Assembly (NCBI GenBank): GCA_031772625.1
Contig: CM062804.1
Coordinates: 281,188,598-281,252,597 of the forward strand
Source of the DNA: Pinus tabuliformis
Lineage: Eukaryota; Streptophyta; Pinopsida; Pinales; Pinaceae
Direction of reading: 5' to 3'
DNA length: 64,000 nucleotides
In this document: positions 12,352 through 23,135 of the stretch, one piece after another
Layout of the letters: each line of letters begins with the position of its first letter
Numbering within the stretch: the stretch's first letter is position 1
Notes under the pieces: generated by a model
What the model was told of the DNA's origin: nothing
What the model saw: the letters and a program-made list of their open reading frames with translations, nothing else
Databases searched by the model: none
Made by a program: the position numbers and the translations under genes

Positions 12352-12369
12352 GTAATATTTATTACACTT
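12352..12369. repeat. Right target-site duplication of the LINE
   Basis: The bases match 5453-5470 at 16 of 18 positions and lie against the LINE 5' end, about 50 bases upstream of the ORF1 start codon. Confidence 0.7.
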
Positions 12370-12515
12370 AACATGTAATATTTTAAGAAATTTTAATAGT
12401 TAACCTGTAATATTAAAATATATTAATATGAAAGTGATATATAATATTAATAATAATAAAAAAAGTTAAGTTTAAAGTAGGTTATAAATATGTCTGTTAA
12501 GAAGTTTTGAGATCA

Positions 12516-12566
<51 letters not shown>

Positions 12567-13500
12567 AGAGAAAGATGTGGATTTGCTCTTCTTAAAATGA
12601 AAGTGACATATAATATTAAATATTAATAATTAAAAAAACCATGTTGATTAAAATATTTTAACGTTAATCGTATATATAGAAATCTTATTCCATTAATAGA
12701 TTATTCCTTTAATATTTAATATCTAATAGTTTATAATATTTTAAATATATATATACATTTAAATTTGACCACTATTTACTCTCTTTGCACTTATTTAATG
12801 GTGAGCGACTAGTATTTTTAAATTTTACATGTTATTGATGATTAAAAAAAAAATTCCTTAACATAGAAAACTATTTTGACTTTTATATAAGATAAGAGGT
12901 TTTATAAAGTAACAAGTGGATTTAATAACAATTTTCTATAGAGAGATTTTATTCTCCATAATTAATTAAGCATTCCAATTTATTGACGTAAAATTGTTTA
13001 TCTCAATGCTCATCACCTCATTCATCATTACTCCGTAATGTTAATTCATATTGGACTATATGACTATTCAATTGAAAATATACTCCATTTTTAGATATTA
13101 GTCTAGTTAATCATAACACACTAACTTGACGCTAAATATTTTATTTGCGTTGTAGCGTTGTCATTGATGTCAACCAATGCTTAGCGGTGTTCATCTTTGT
13201 AACAATCATTTCTATGATTGTACAAGTCTAATATATGGTCTCCTATGTTTGGAACAATGTCTCAGAGTTGCATGTCCATGCCCTGAAGCTGAGTGGCAAA
13301 TTGATCGGAGAAGCCTTCAAAATGAGGTTAAATCAAGGTAAAAAAAGGTTACCTGAAGAATCCATGCATTATAACACATATAAGTAGTGTACTAAGATGC
13401 ATTATAATGCACTTCCTAAAGATAGGACCTGTGTTAGTCCTTGTGGGTGGCTTTTCCTATATTTCATGTGCTTTATGGTTAATTCTTTGGGTGTCTACTA
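12370..13500. other. AT-rich DNA with an (AT)22 microsatellite at 12519-12562
   Basis: No coding region is visible. The first 400 bases resemble the AT-rich flank on the other side of the LINE (repeated TGTAATATT and GTGATATATAATATTAA strings), as expected if the LINE split one AT-rich block. An uninterrupted run of 22 AT dinucleotides sits at 12519-12562. The rest is simple AT-rich sequence without recognised features. Confidence 0.7.
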
Positions 13501-13549
13501 TGGTATTTCTTCATGGTAAATGATCTAATTGTCCGAGAAGGTATTTTAT

Positions 13550-14980
13550 TCATCTTGAAGGTGACTAAAGATGAAAGTTTGAGAAGAAAAAAATATATAT
13601 ATGAGAATACCTTGAGGAGTTATGGTTGGATCCATTAAGAGGGAGGCCCATTGAGAAGGCATTAGGAGAGATGTAGTATGGTTGTAGGAGCTTATTGAAT
13701 ATCTAAAGCAAATCAAAGCTTGTTGTACAGGTCCTAGGAAGTATTGTATACAAGTATCAGTGATCATAGTTGAGGAGAAGCTGCAGTGGATTCTGTGATC
13801 GAGGGAGAGGACTTGCTATGGAAATTTGTTGCTACTAATTTATTGAGGTTGTGCTACAAAGAGAGTTTCTTTGATGATTGGGTTCTAGTTTGAAATTTTT
13901 TGAAAAGTGGCCTAAGAGAGTTACAAGGCTAGTGGCTCATTGTTGGTGGTGGCCAACTAAATTGTTATAGGGGTAGTGGCTCTTCGTTGATGGTGGCCAA
14001 CTAAATTGTGAAAGGGGTGATGGCTTCTTGTTGATGGTGGCCAGCTTAATTGTTATAGGGGTGGTGGCTCCTTGCTGTTGGAGGCCAACTAAAAGATAAA
14101 ATATTTATTTCAATAATAAAATATTCAAAGCAGTGCAACAATAGCAGGGTGGTTTTCTCCCAATGACGATTTCCACCATAAATACTTGGGTCTCTTTGTG
14201 CACGCTCGTATTGATGTTTATCACGGGTTTTATGTGTTGATTTTGTGTTTCTTTTATCTTTAGAACTATTGATGTTATTGATGTCTGTTGTTATTTAGTA
14301 AACCAGAAAAAATAAGTTAAAATTATATAAGGATTATCACTACTAATTCACACCCACACTTAGTAGTGATCTACATTTATAACAGGTGGTGTCACATCAA
14401 GTTCCTTTGTGGTTGATTAATCCCTGTAAGGTAAACTTGGGAAAATCATGGGTTATCAAGATGTTCCATGGCTCGATGGTAAATTTTTTAGCATGTAGAG
14501 AAAAGGTGAATTCAGAAATATCTTCTCGAGGATATCATGTTTGGAAAATGGTGATAAATGGATATGATGATAAATGTCATTCAAACCAAAATCAATTATC
14601 AAATCCATAGGCCATATGTGTATTGTGTGATAATCTTCACAATCGGGGTGTTGAGAAAATAATCGATTGAAATACTGCAAGAAATATCTGACATTGGTTA
14701 CATGCACTACATGGAATAGAAATCTAGAGAATTGATGAAGAAAAAGGAGAAATTGATTGAATATCAAGCCCAAACTAAAGCATCATTGGTAAAAATAGAA
14801 GATCTATTAACAAAATATAGAGACCTGGAAAAGTGTTTCCAAATTTTTTATGAGAAGGAATGTGTCTTTAAAGAATAAATTTATATTAAAAACCTAGCTA
14901 GAAGAAGGAAGGAGAGTTGAAGAGGGAATGAGGAAGCAATACAGAGAAAAGTGTTGAAAATGCAGTAAGAAAATATCAGT
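13550..14980 (+). mobile_element. Decayed Ty1/copia fragment: LTR end and gag start
   Basis: At 14120-14220 the text TGGTTTTCTCCCA...TTTCCACC resembles the U5-side motif of the Sirevirus-like LTR at 17130-17165. The stretch 14340-14384 (ATTCACACCCACACTTAG and ending ATAACA) resembles the end of that LTR. A reading frame at 14386-14610 follows and contains RGYHVWKMVINGYD, a string typical of copia Gag N-terminal regions. Downstream, about 14740-14875 reads as a lysine/glutamate-rich coiled-coil-like piece. There is no intact frame and the left limit is a guess. Confidence 0.4.
13931..14094. repeat. Minisatellite, about 45-bp unit, roughly 3.7 copies
   Basis: The unit carries GTGGCTC, then TTGGTGGTGGCCAACTAAATTG, then TATAGGGGT. 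Starts are near 13931, 13975, 14020 and 14065. Copies differ by several substitutions each. It sits in what may be the U3 or R part of a decayed copia LTR. Confidence 0.75.
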
Positions 14981-15029
14981 TTGAATTTTCCTTAGTCAAA
15001 CTAGAGAAAATTAGAATTTCTACGTCAAC

Positions 15030-15829
15030 ATGAATATTGGAGGTAGTTAATTGAGGTGACATGGCACTTGTCACTCAATTAACACAGTTAATTCAATTTG
15101 GGGAAGCTTCAGTTCAGTTTAATATTGTTGATTGCTAATTTGTAGCAACTCATTTCAGTTAATTAGAGTTATTATCAGTTAAACTAGTTCTAACTGCTAG
15201 AAGAACTAGTGGAGGTCAAGCTGTGGAAGTGGAACTTCAATCACACTCAATGATCAACCAACTAACTGATCAATCAACCCAAACTATTTTTTTCATGCAA
15301 AGAATTCGAGTTACCTATTTGAGATGAAGATTCCAAGTTAGTGTACTATCATCTGTAGCATATTCCAATGTGTACAGGTGGTGCATGCAGTCCGAGGAAG
15401 GACGTAGAGGAATTTTGTAATTCAATAGTGGGAAATTCCTTAATAATAGGGGCCAATTTCCTCGAGAAAAATGGAAAAGAAATAGGAGCTTGTAGGGCTT
15501 GAAAATTGGCTAAGTGGTGGCCAAAGTCAGACAATCAGGAAGAGGGATAGACTATACACTTGTAGGGTGTGCTCAAGGTTGAGCAAGCATATGTATTTTA
15601 TCTCTATTCTCTAATTAATGTAATAAATATATGAAGGGGTTTTGAGAAATTCCTTTCCCCTAGATAAATCTTTGTGGATGTGTGATGTTTGCTTTTGCAT
15701 GTCTATTTTTTTTATTCTATATAGTGAATAAACTTCCACACATCAGTAGAGTAGCTTCAAATCTTGTGATTTAGTAAATTTCATCAACATTTTTAGATCT
15801 ACACATTAATTTCTACATGGCATCAGAGT
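15030..15829 (+). mobile_element. Older copia 5' LTR (left limit uncertain) with primer-binding site
   Basis: Bases 15818-15829 read TGGCATCAGAGT, 10 of 12 matches to TGGTATCAGAGC, the initiator-Met tRNA primer site usual in plant copia elements. It directly follows an LTR-like end (TTTCTACA at 15810-15817). Upstream, 15540-15700 has the AT-rich and poly(A)-signal-like features of an R/U5 region. A start near 15030 (TGAATATTGGAGG) is only a suggestion. The leader is interrupted at 15870 by the Sirevirus-like element and appears to resume at 24714. Confidence 0.5.
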
Positions 15830-15869
15830 TGCATTCACTGTAGAGAAGATATTTCAAAGTTGTTATTGT

Positions 15870-17448
15870 TGTTGGCATTATGACACAGGTTTGGCACTAT
15901 GGCACAGGTGTTTTCCTTGATGGCAACTCACTCAAAGGGAAGATCACAGTTCAGGCTCTCAGAATGAAAGAAAATGAGGTATACGTAGGTTCCTCTTAAC
16001 AAAATCACGTATACACGTGGGATTACCGACCAAAAGGAGCGTATACGTATGCACGCACTTTCATGCAAAGAAAAGTGCGTACATGTGGGAAATCTTATGT
16101 TTGGTCCATGGTATTTAGTTCGACATATTTGAACCTATGGTTTTGGTCCTTGGTATTGCATCCAAAGTGTTGAACCCAGGTATTGGGTCCCTAGTATTGG
16201 TTCTCAATGGTTTTGGACCATGGTTTGAGTAAGGCCTAAGACTATAAAAAGGGAAGGAGATCATTTGGCAAGGGTATTGACTTAAGCATTGAATATCTTA
16301 TGAAGAGCAAGATCTAGAATACTGGTCATTGGGTTATGGTGCATAACTAGATCTGAATCAAGGAGGAACCTAAGCGCAAGGAGAAGGATAAGTTATATTG
16401 ATGGGTCAAGATCCTAAGGCGGATTGAAGAGAAGTATCTTTGTGTCATTTTGATCTGTTATATTTGGCGCATGACTTGATCTATAAATATGATAATCTGC
16501 GTATAATTGATGTCTGAATAAGTGAAAAAGGGTAAATTATATTTTATAGATCTGTACGCAAGTTCAGCACATCAGAGGCACGTATACATGCTGGTTCACT
16601 AACTTAAAACAGTGTATACGCCAGTTGGCCTTGATACAGAAGCGTATGCACATAGGTTCCACATATTGAAGTAGCGTACATCTCATGAAATATGTTTTAG
16701 TTGCTTCTATTTATTGCTACAGTGTTCTGGGTTCAAAATTGGTGTCTGGTTACTGGTATTGTTTTTTGGTTATAGCATTCTGAGAAGTTATTGGTTGATT
16801 CAGTATTTTTTTGTACAAAGGAGATTGGTTGATGCAGATATACTTGATGTTTGATTGATATTCATGGATCTAGTCTGAAAATTTATGAAACGTGGTCCCT
16901 GGAAGAAAAGAGAAGGTTGTAGCCTTCTGTAGGTCAGCACCTACGTACTAGTATCTCAGCTAGTACAAGAGCTAAGGGGGTTGTAGCTCCCTTCTAGGAG
17001 AAGCTGGAGAATGAGAGAAGGTTGTAGCCTTCTGCAGGTAGCAGCCTGCGTACTGGTATAAGACTGCACCAGTACAGAATCATTGTAAAAAGAAGTTTCT
17101 AATTTAAAAGAAGATAGAGACAAATTGCAGTAGGTGGTTTTCACCCACATTGGGTTTCCACCTTACATCTTGGTGTTCATGTGTGTTGATTATGTGTGAT
17201 GATTTGCTCTGCTTTACTGCTCCTATTTACTGATCATATGGTTAATAATGTTCTGATGCACTCATTAAGAAGCAACTAACTGATTTATAAGTTTACTGAA
17301 TATACGTTGGTTGCATTATACACAGTTGCATATACACACAGTTTTCCTTAACTGAAGTAGCGTATATGAATCTGAATATGGAAATGAAAAAGTTATATTG
17401 ATTAGATAATACTGATTCACCCCCCCCCCCTCAGTATTATTTCCAACA
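15870..17448 (+). repeat. 5' LTR of the Sirevirus-like element
   Basis: It runs TGTTGG...CCAACA. The first third holds many copies of a GTATAC-centred motif, for example ACGTATACACGTGG near 16009. A possible TATA box is at 16243-16249 (CTATAAAAAG context). The U5 side has the GGTTTTCACCCACATTGGGTTTCCACC string (17132-17160 region), and a run of 12 C bases lies near 17420. It matches the 3' LTR nearly end to end, with differences mostly C/T or G/A. Confidence 0.93.
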
Positions 17449-17449
17449 A

Positions 17450-17463
17450 TTGGTAACGGAGCA
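17450..17463 (+). promoter_or_regulatory. Primer-binding site of the Sirevirus-like element
   Basis: TGGTAACGGAGC starts two bases after the 5' LTR and matches the copia initiator-Met site TGGTATCAGAGC at 10 of 12 positions. The two changes are probably post-insertion mutations. Confidence 0.75.
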
Positions 17464-17509
17464 GGTCCTTCAGAAGAAGCTTTGGTCGCTTGAAGAAATA
17501 TCTATCATC

Positions 17510-19250
17510 ATGAGAAACTATGAAAAAGAAGCATCATTCAGGCCACCAATTTTTTATGGGAGCAACTTCGTCTATTGGAAGGTAAGAATCACTGCCTATC
17601 TTCAATCTCTTAGTACAGAAGTTTGGGATTGTGGAAACAGGATACACATTTCCATCAGCATTTCCTACAGATACAGCTGGTAAGAAGCAGTATGACACAA
17701 ATGCAAAGGTTGTCAATACTCTATTAGGGAGCCTATCTCAATTAGAATTCATCAAGGTTATGCAACTCAAAACCAAAAAAGAAATATGGGACAAGATTGT
17801 TCTGAGCTATGAAGGAGATGAACAGGTAAAATGAGCAAAACTACAAACTCTCAGAATTCAATATGAAAATCTCAGAATGCACAATGATGAAAGCGTGGCT
17901 AACTATTTCCTACGTATAGATGAGATTGTTAATTGTATGAAAAACTTGGGTGAAGAAATAAAAGAAGTTGTTTTGGTTGAAAAGGTTCTAAGATCTTTGT
18001 CTCCTAAGTTTGATTCAAAAGTTTCTGCCATAGAAGAAAAACAGAATCTATAGAGCATTACCATGTCACAGCTGCACGAAATCCTAACTGCTTACGAAAT
18101 GAGAAAAGGGGGACCATCAGACAGGAGAGAAGCTGCATTCAAAGCCTCAGGAAAAGGAGATTACAATGAGTCAGGACATATGTCAGAAGAAGAGGAAGAA
18201 TCAAATTTTGTCAAGAACCTTCAACGGGGAACTGGAAGATTCAGAGGTAAGCTGCCTTTCAAATACTTTGCCTTTGGAAGAGATGGTCATTATGCTGCCA
18301 AGTGTCCTCATAAAGATAAACTTGACAAAGGTAAGGAACCAGTTAGATGGAATAGAAAACAGAATGTAAGTAAGAAGAGCTATTATACACATGAAGACAG
18401 TGATGAAGATGAACAACATAATGATTATAGACTTTTGATGGCTTTTGAAGATGATGATTTCTTGGATGCCATAGATGAAGAAGGTATCTATGAAGAAATT
18501 TCTAAACTCAAAATTTGTTTAGAGGAAAAGAATATGATTATAGATACTCTGACATTCCAACTTGTTGAAAGGGAAAAACACAATGAAAAGTTAGAATGTG
18601 AAATTGTGGGACTTAGAAAAGATATTGAGAAATCAAAAGCTCTTAAGCTTAGATTTGCTAAAGAATCTGAAACTTTAGATGAGATTATCAAAGTGCAGCA
18701 TTCTCCTCTAATCAAGACAGGTCTTGGATATACTGAAGAAGTGTCTCAAGCACAGAAGCCATCCACCTCCAAAAGTTATCTTGATGCAGCAAGAAAAAGT
18801 GAACAGGTTGACAATCGACAGCAAAAGCATAATGCAGATCACCAAGTAAATCAGGGACAATTTTCTTCAAGAATGAACAAAGATTACCAAGTAAATCGGG
18901 GGAAATCTACTTCAAGGATGAACATAAGCTTCAACCAACCACAGGTAAATCATTCTCAATTTGCCTCAAGAATGGATGTCAATGGAAACTACAATCATTT
19001 GGTTGGTAGGTTTGATAATCGCAGAAATTTCTTCAATGGCCAATGTTTCTCTTGTCATAAATTTGGTCACAAAGCTGCTCAATGTGTTGCCTACAAGACC
19101 ATCATGACTAGAGAAGCTCAAAAACAAAGGAGTATGACTGGGATCATGAAAAGGACCTACAATAACTTTTCTGCTCTTGAGAATGAAGTAGAATGTTCTA
19201 TTTGTAACAACTTCGGTCATGAAGATTCTGAATGCAGGAGTAGGTTTTAG
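17510..19250 (+). pseudogene. Copia gag (Sirevirus type), interrupted
   Basis: The likely start is the ATG at 17510. The N-terminal part (FRPPIFYGSNFVYWK) is the usual copia Gag entry. A frameshift near 17600-17640 and stops at 17832 (TGA) and near 18052 (TAG) break the N-terminal half. From 18063 a 395-codon frame is open. Its first zinc knuckle is damaged (YFAFGRDGHYAAKC, both leading cysteines lost), followed by an acidic stretch and a predicted coiled coil (about 18490-18690). Repeats with QFSSRM/KSTSRM/QFASRM follow. Two intact knuckles, CFSCHKFGHKAAQC and CSICNNFGHEDSEC, are near its end. Confidence 0.88.
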
Positions 19251-22200
19251 CAAACAACTCAGAAGGAGCAAGTTTCATTGAATTCTAAAACATGGAGAAA
19301 GAAAGAATCGCAACCAGAAAGATGTGGGATAGCCTTATATGCGGAAGGACAAGAAAATTAGTGGTACATCGATAATGGATGCTCGAAACATATGACAGGT
19401 GATCAGGAAAAACCTCAGTCATATAGTGCCTTAGAAAAGGAAAAGAAGGTCTCATTTGGAAATGACACCCCTGCACTCATAAAAGGTAAAGGTTTTGTGC
19501 TTTTGAAAGAAAAGGTCAAGGCTGGAAATGTTATGTATGTTGAAGACTTAAAGCATAATCTATTGAGTGTTAGTCAAATGTGTGATCAAGGAAATGAAGT
19601 AATATTTCGATCAAATGGATGCATCATTCGTGAGCTTAATATAGGAGAAACAGTTATCAAAGGCATAAGAACTCCAAATAATTTATGCATACTCAAGGGA
19701 GGACAACAACAATGCTATCTAAGCAAGAATGATGAACACTCTCTATGGCACAGAAGATTAGGGCATCTAATCTTCTCTCAGATAAGGAAAGCATGCAAAT
19801 ATCAGGCGGTTCGTGATCTCCCTGACATCAAAATTCCAAACAATACAATATGAAAATCATGTTAGTTTAGTAAGCAAACCAAAACTAATTTTCTTGAGGA
19901 GGAAGCATCAGCTAGCAGGCCACTTGAACCTTTCCATATTGACGTATGTGGTCCATCTAGGGAAAGGTCACCTCGAGGAGAAGAATATTTTATATTGTTC
20001 ATTGACGACTTTTCTAGGATGTGTTGGATAGGACTTATGAAGCATAAATACGAAGCTTTCGATAATTTCAAAGCATTAATAGCCTTGGTTGAAAACGAGT
20101 CAGATCGGAGAAGCAAATGCCTCAGGTTTGATCAAGGAGGGGAATTTACCTCGGATGAATTTTTTTATTTTTGTGAAGAACATGGAATAAGAAGGGAATT
20201 CTCTACTACAAGGACCCCTCAGCAAAATGGAGTAGTGGAAAGGATGAATAGAATGGTTCAACAAATGGCTCGTGCTATGCTTGATGATTCTGGAACTCCT
20301 GCAACCTTCTGGGGTGAAGCCGCATTTGCTACAGTTACTATTCTCAACAAGACAAATGTCCAGGTAAACAGCACTCAGACTCCTCATGAACTTTGGTATG
20401 GTAAGACTCCCAAACTTAAATACTTCAAAATTTTTGGAAGCAAATGCTACATCAAAAAGACTAATGAAAACCTTGGCAAGTTTGAACCTAGAGCAAATGA
20501 AGGCATTCTCCTTGGTTACTCTCCTCACAGAAAATCATATAAGTGTTACAATAAAAGAGTTGGAAAAATTGTTCAAAGTATTGATGTAGTGGTTGATGAA
20601 GAAGGGAACACTCTTAGGCAAGTAAAATCTGAAGATTTCGAAGATGATGAAGACTATCCTTCAACATCAAATCAGATTCATGATGAAGAAGAAACCCATG
20701 AGGCACCAGAAGAACAGATAAGAATAGAAGAAAAGACTCCATCCAGGTACGTTCAGAAGAATCATCCAGAAACCCAAATTTTGGGGCAAAAAGAGGCAGG
20801 TGTACAAACAAGAAGAACCATTTCAGAAGCTTCAAGTTATCTAGCATTACTCTCCTCCACTTAACCACAAAATTTAAGAGAGGCATGCAAAGATGAATGC
20901 TAGGTAAAGGCCATGGAGGAAGAACTTGAGCAGATTGAAAAGAATAACACTTGGGAGTTGGTTCCTAGACCAAAAGATAAGAATGTCATAGGAACAAAAT
21001 GGATATTCAAAAATAAGCTAAATGAAAATGGAGATGTGATTAGAAACAAGGCCAAACTTGTTTGTAAAGGGTATGCTCAACAAGAAGGTATAGAATTTGA
21101 AGAAACTTTTGCACCAATTGCTAGACTTGAGGCCATAAGAATGTTCCTTGCTCTTTCTAGCTTTCAGAATTTCAAAGTATTTCAAATGGACGTGAAGTCT
21201 ACCTTCCTGAATGGAGACTTGGAAATGATCCAAAACTTGTATGCAGACTCAAAAAGGCTCTCTATGGCCTTAGACAGGCTCCAAGGGCTTGGTATTATCG
21301 ATTGGATAAGTACCTCCATCAACAAGGTTTTATAAAAGGATCAACAAATAGCAATCTATATATAAAAATTGACAATGATAAGTTGCTAATACTTGTTGTG
21401 TATGTTGATGATATCATCTTTGGTAGTAATGAAGAAGACATGAGTCAAAACTTTTCCTTGGTGATGCAAAAAGAATTTGAAATGTCCCTGCTTGGTGAGC
21501 TCACATATTTTCTTGGTTTACAAGTCCAACAAAACAAAGACGGCATTTTTCTATCACAAACCAAGTATCTCAAGCAGATCTTGAAGAAATATGGGATGGA
21601 GGATTCGAAACCAGTGTGTACCCCTATGGTAACAGGATGCAGCCTCAGCGCAAATGATGAATCAGTAGCAGTACATCAACCAACCTATAGATCCATGATT
21701 GGTAGTCTGCTCTATCTAACAGGTACCTGACCAGACATTATGCATGCAGTGGGAATAGTTGGAAGGTTTCAGGCAAATCCAAAGGAAACTCATCTTCAGG
21801 CAGTTAAGAGAATTTTCAAGTATCTTCAAGGAACTCAAAACTATGGCTTATGGTATCCTAGAGATACAGATCTCACACTTCATGCATATACATATGCAGA
21901 TTGGGTAGGAAGCGTGTATGGTAGAAAAAGCACTAGTGGTGGTGCATTCTTTATGGGTTCCAGATTAGTATCTTGGTTCAACAAGAAACAAGGTTCAATT
22001 GCATTATCGACAGCTGAAGCAAAATATGTGGTTGCTACATCTTGCTGCACACAACTCCTTTGGATGATGCAAACATTGCAAGACCTTCAAATCACTTGTT
22101 CTCCACCTATCTCCATTTTTTGTGATAATACAAGTGCCATCAGTATTTCAAAGAATCATGTCATGCATTCAAATACTAAGCACGTACCTATCAAGTATCA

Positions 22201-22357
22201 TTTTCTCCAGGAACAAGTGCTTGAACAAAAGGTTAAATTGGAGTATGTTCCCTCTAAGGAACAAGTTGCTGATATACTCACCAAACCACTACCCAAGGAG
22301 ACATTTGAATACTTCAGACAGAAGCTGGGGGTAGTTGATGCATCATCTTGCTGTTGA
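19251..22357 (+). pseudogene. Copia pol: protease, integrase, RT, RNase H (interrupted)
   Basis: The protease region has WYIDNGCSKHMTGD (about 19362-19400), where the usual active-site DSG reads DNG, just after a TAG. The pre-integrase text SLWHRRLGH is near 19740. A frame change near 19853 leads into integrase (19995-20864) with FIDDFSR, RFDQGGEF and NGVVERMN supplying the D, D, E residues. RT runs from 20913: [13 protein letters not shown] is followed by a deletion and frame change near 21225, then [12 protein letters not shown]-like text and the palm box YVDDI at 21401. A TGA at 21728 separates RNase H (STAEAKY, FCDNTSAI, ADILTKPLP), which ends at 22357. Domain order is classic copia; the product is dead. 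Confidence 0.92.
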
Positions 22358-22534
22358 ATCCTGTCTGTTTCAGAGAAAAATGGTTGTACATGAGTTTCAT
22401 GAGGAGGATATGCATACATACGTTGGTTTATGAAGATACAGTCGCGTATATGTTGGTTTAAAGACAAACAGTGGGCCAGGCTCAGGATGAAAAGAGTCTG
22501 ATATGGGTCTGACAGAGACCATCTGGCACAAGTT

Positions 22535-23134
22535 CAGGGGGAGCATATATTCTTCTAATAATGCATTGTTGGAATTATCTTAGAAGATCTTGGTTCACAT
22601 TCACAGTTGCTTTAATTTCAGGTGGAACAAGTGCAGAGGGAGAACATGGTTGCTGGTCTGAATGATGATTGACAGATGTTGCTGATGATAGTTGTTGATA
22701 ACTATCATAGTCTTGTTGTAGATATTTTGTCTCTATGTCATGTATTTCTTTTCTTATCAAGGTCATGTAACGACCTATCTTGGTTTCCCCACTATGCCTG
22801 GGATGGATGAAGTAATGTTCTTGTTTTTATCATGTGTAAATTCTTGGTGTATCCCCACTTGGTTGGGTAGATGAGTCAATCCCCACTTGGTTGGGAGATG
22901 GATGTATGTATGAGTCTTTGGTGGTAGGAAGGTCATTTATAATGTATAAAGTCATGTTTCTTTTGTAGAACATCTTCTTGCAGACCTTTCCTACAGTCAG
23001 GGGAAGCTTGGACAGCATAGCAGAGCAGAGAATTCAGCATGTATTCAGGGGGAGCATAACCCTTTGCCCTTGATGTCAAAGGGGGAGAATGATTTTGAGT
23101 GACTTGGGGTTGCCATCAAGTCCAAAGGGGGAGA
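22535..23134 (+). promoter_or_regulatory. Multiple polypurine tracts before the 3' LTR
   Basis: Purine tracts of the AGGGGGAG type occur at about 22536, 22633 (degraded), 23046, 23079 and 23123-23134. The last abuts the 3' LTR and is the expected plus-strand primer. The spaced repetition of the tract between pol and LTR is a described Sirevirus feature. No protein-coding frame of note is seen between 22358 and 23135. Confidence 0.8.
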
Positions 23135-23135
23135 T

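Noticed and set aside
15030-15817. Exact start of the older copia LTR
   Set aside because: TGAATATTGG at about 15030 is only one possible TG start. Without a second LTR the boundary cannot be fixed, so it is given low confidence.
18201-20528. Minus-strand frames within the Sirevirus-like element
   Set aside because: They are shadows of gag and integrase, which carry clear motifs on the plus strand.
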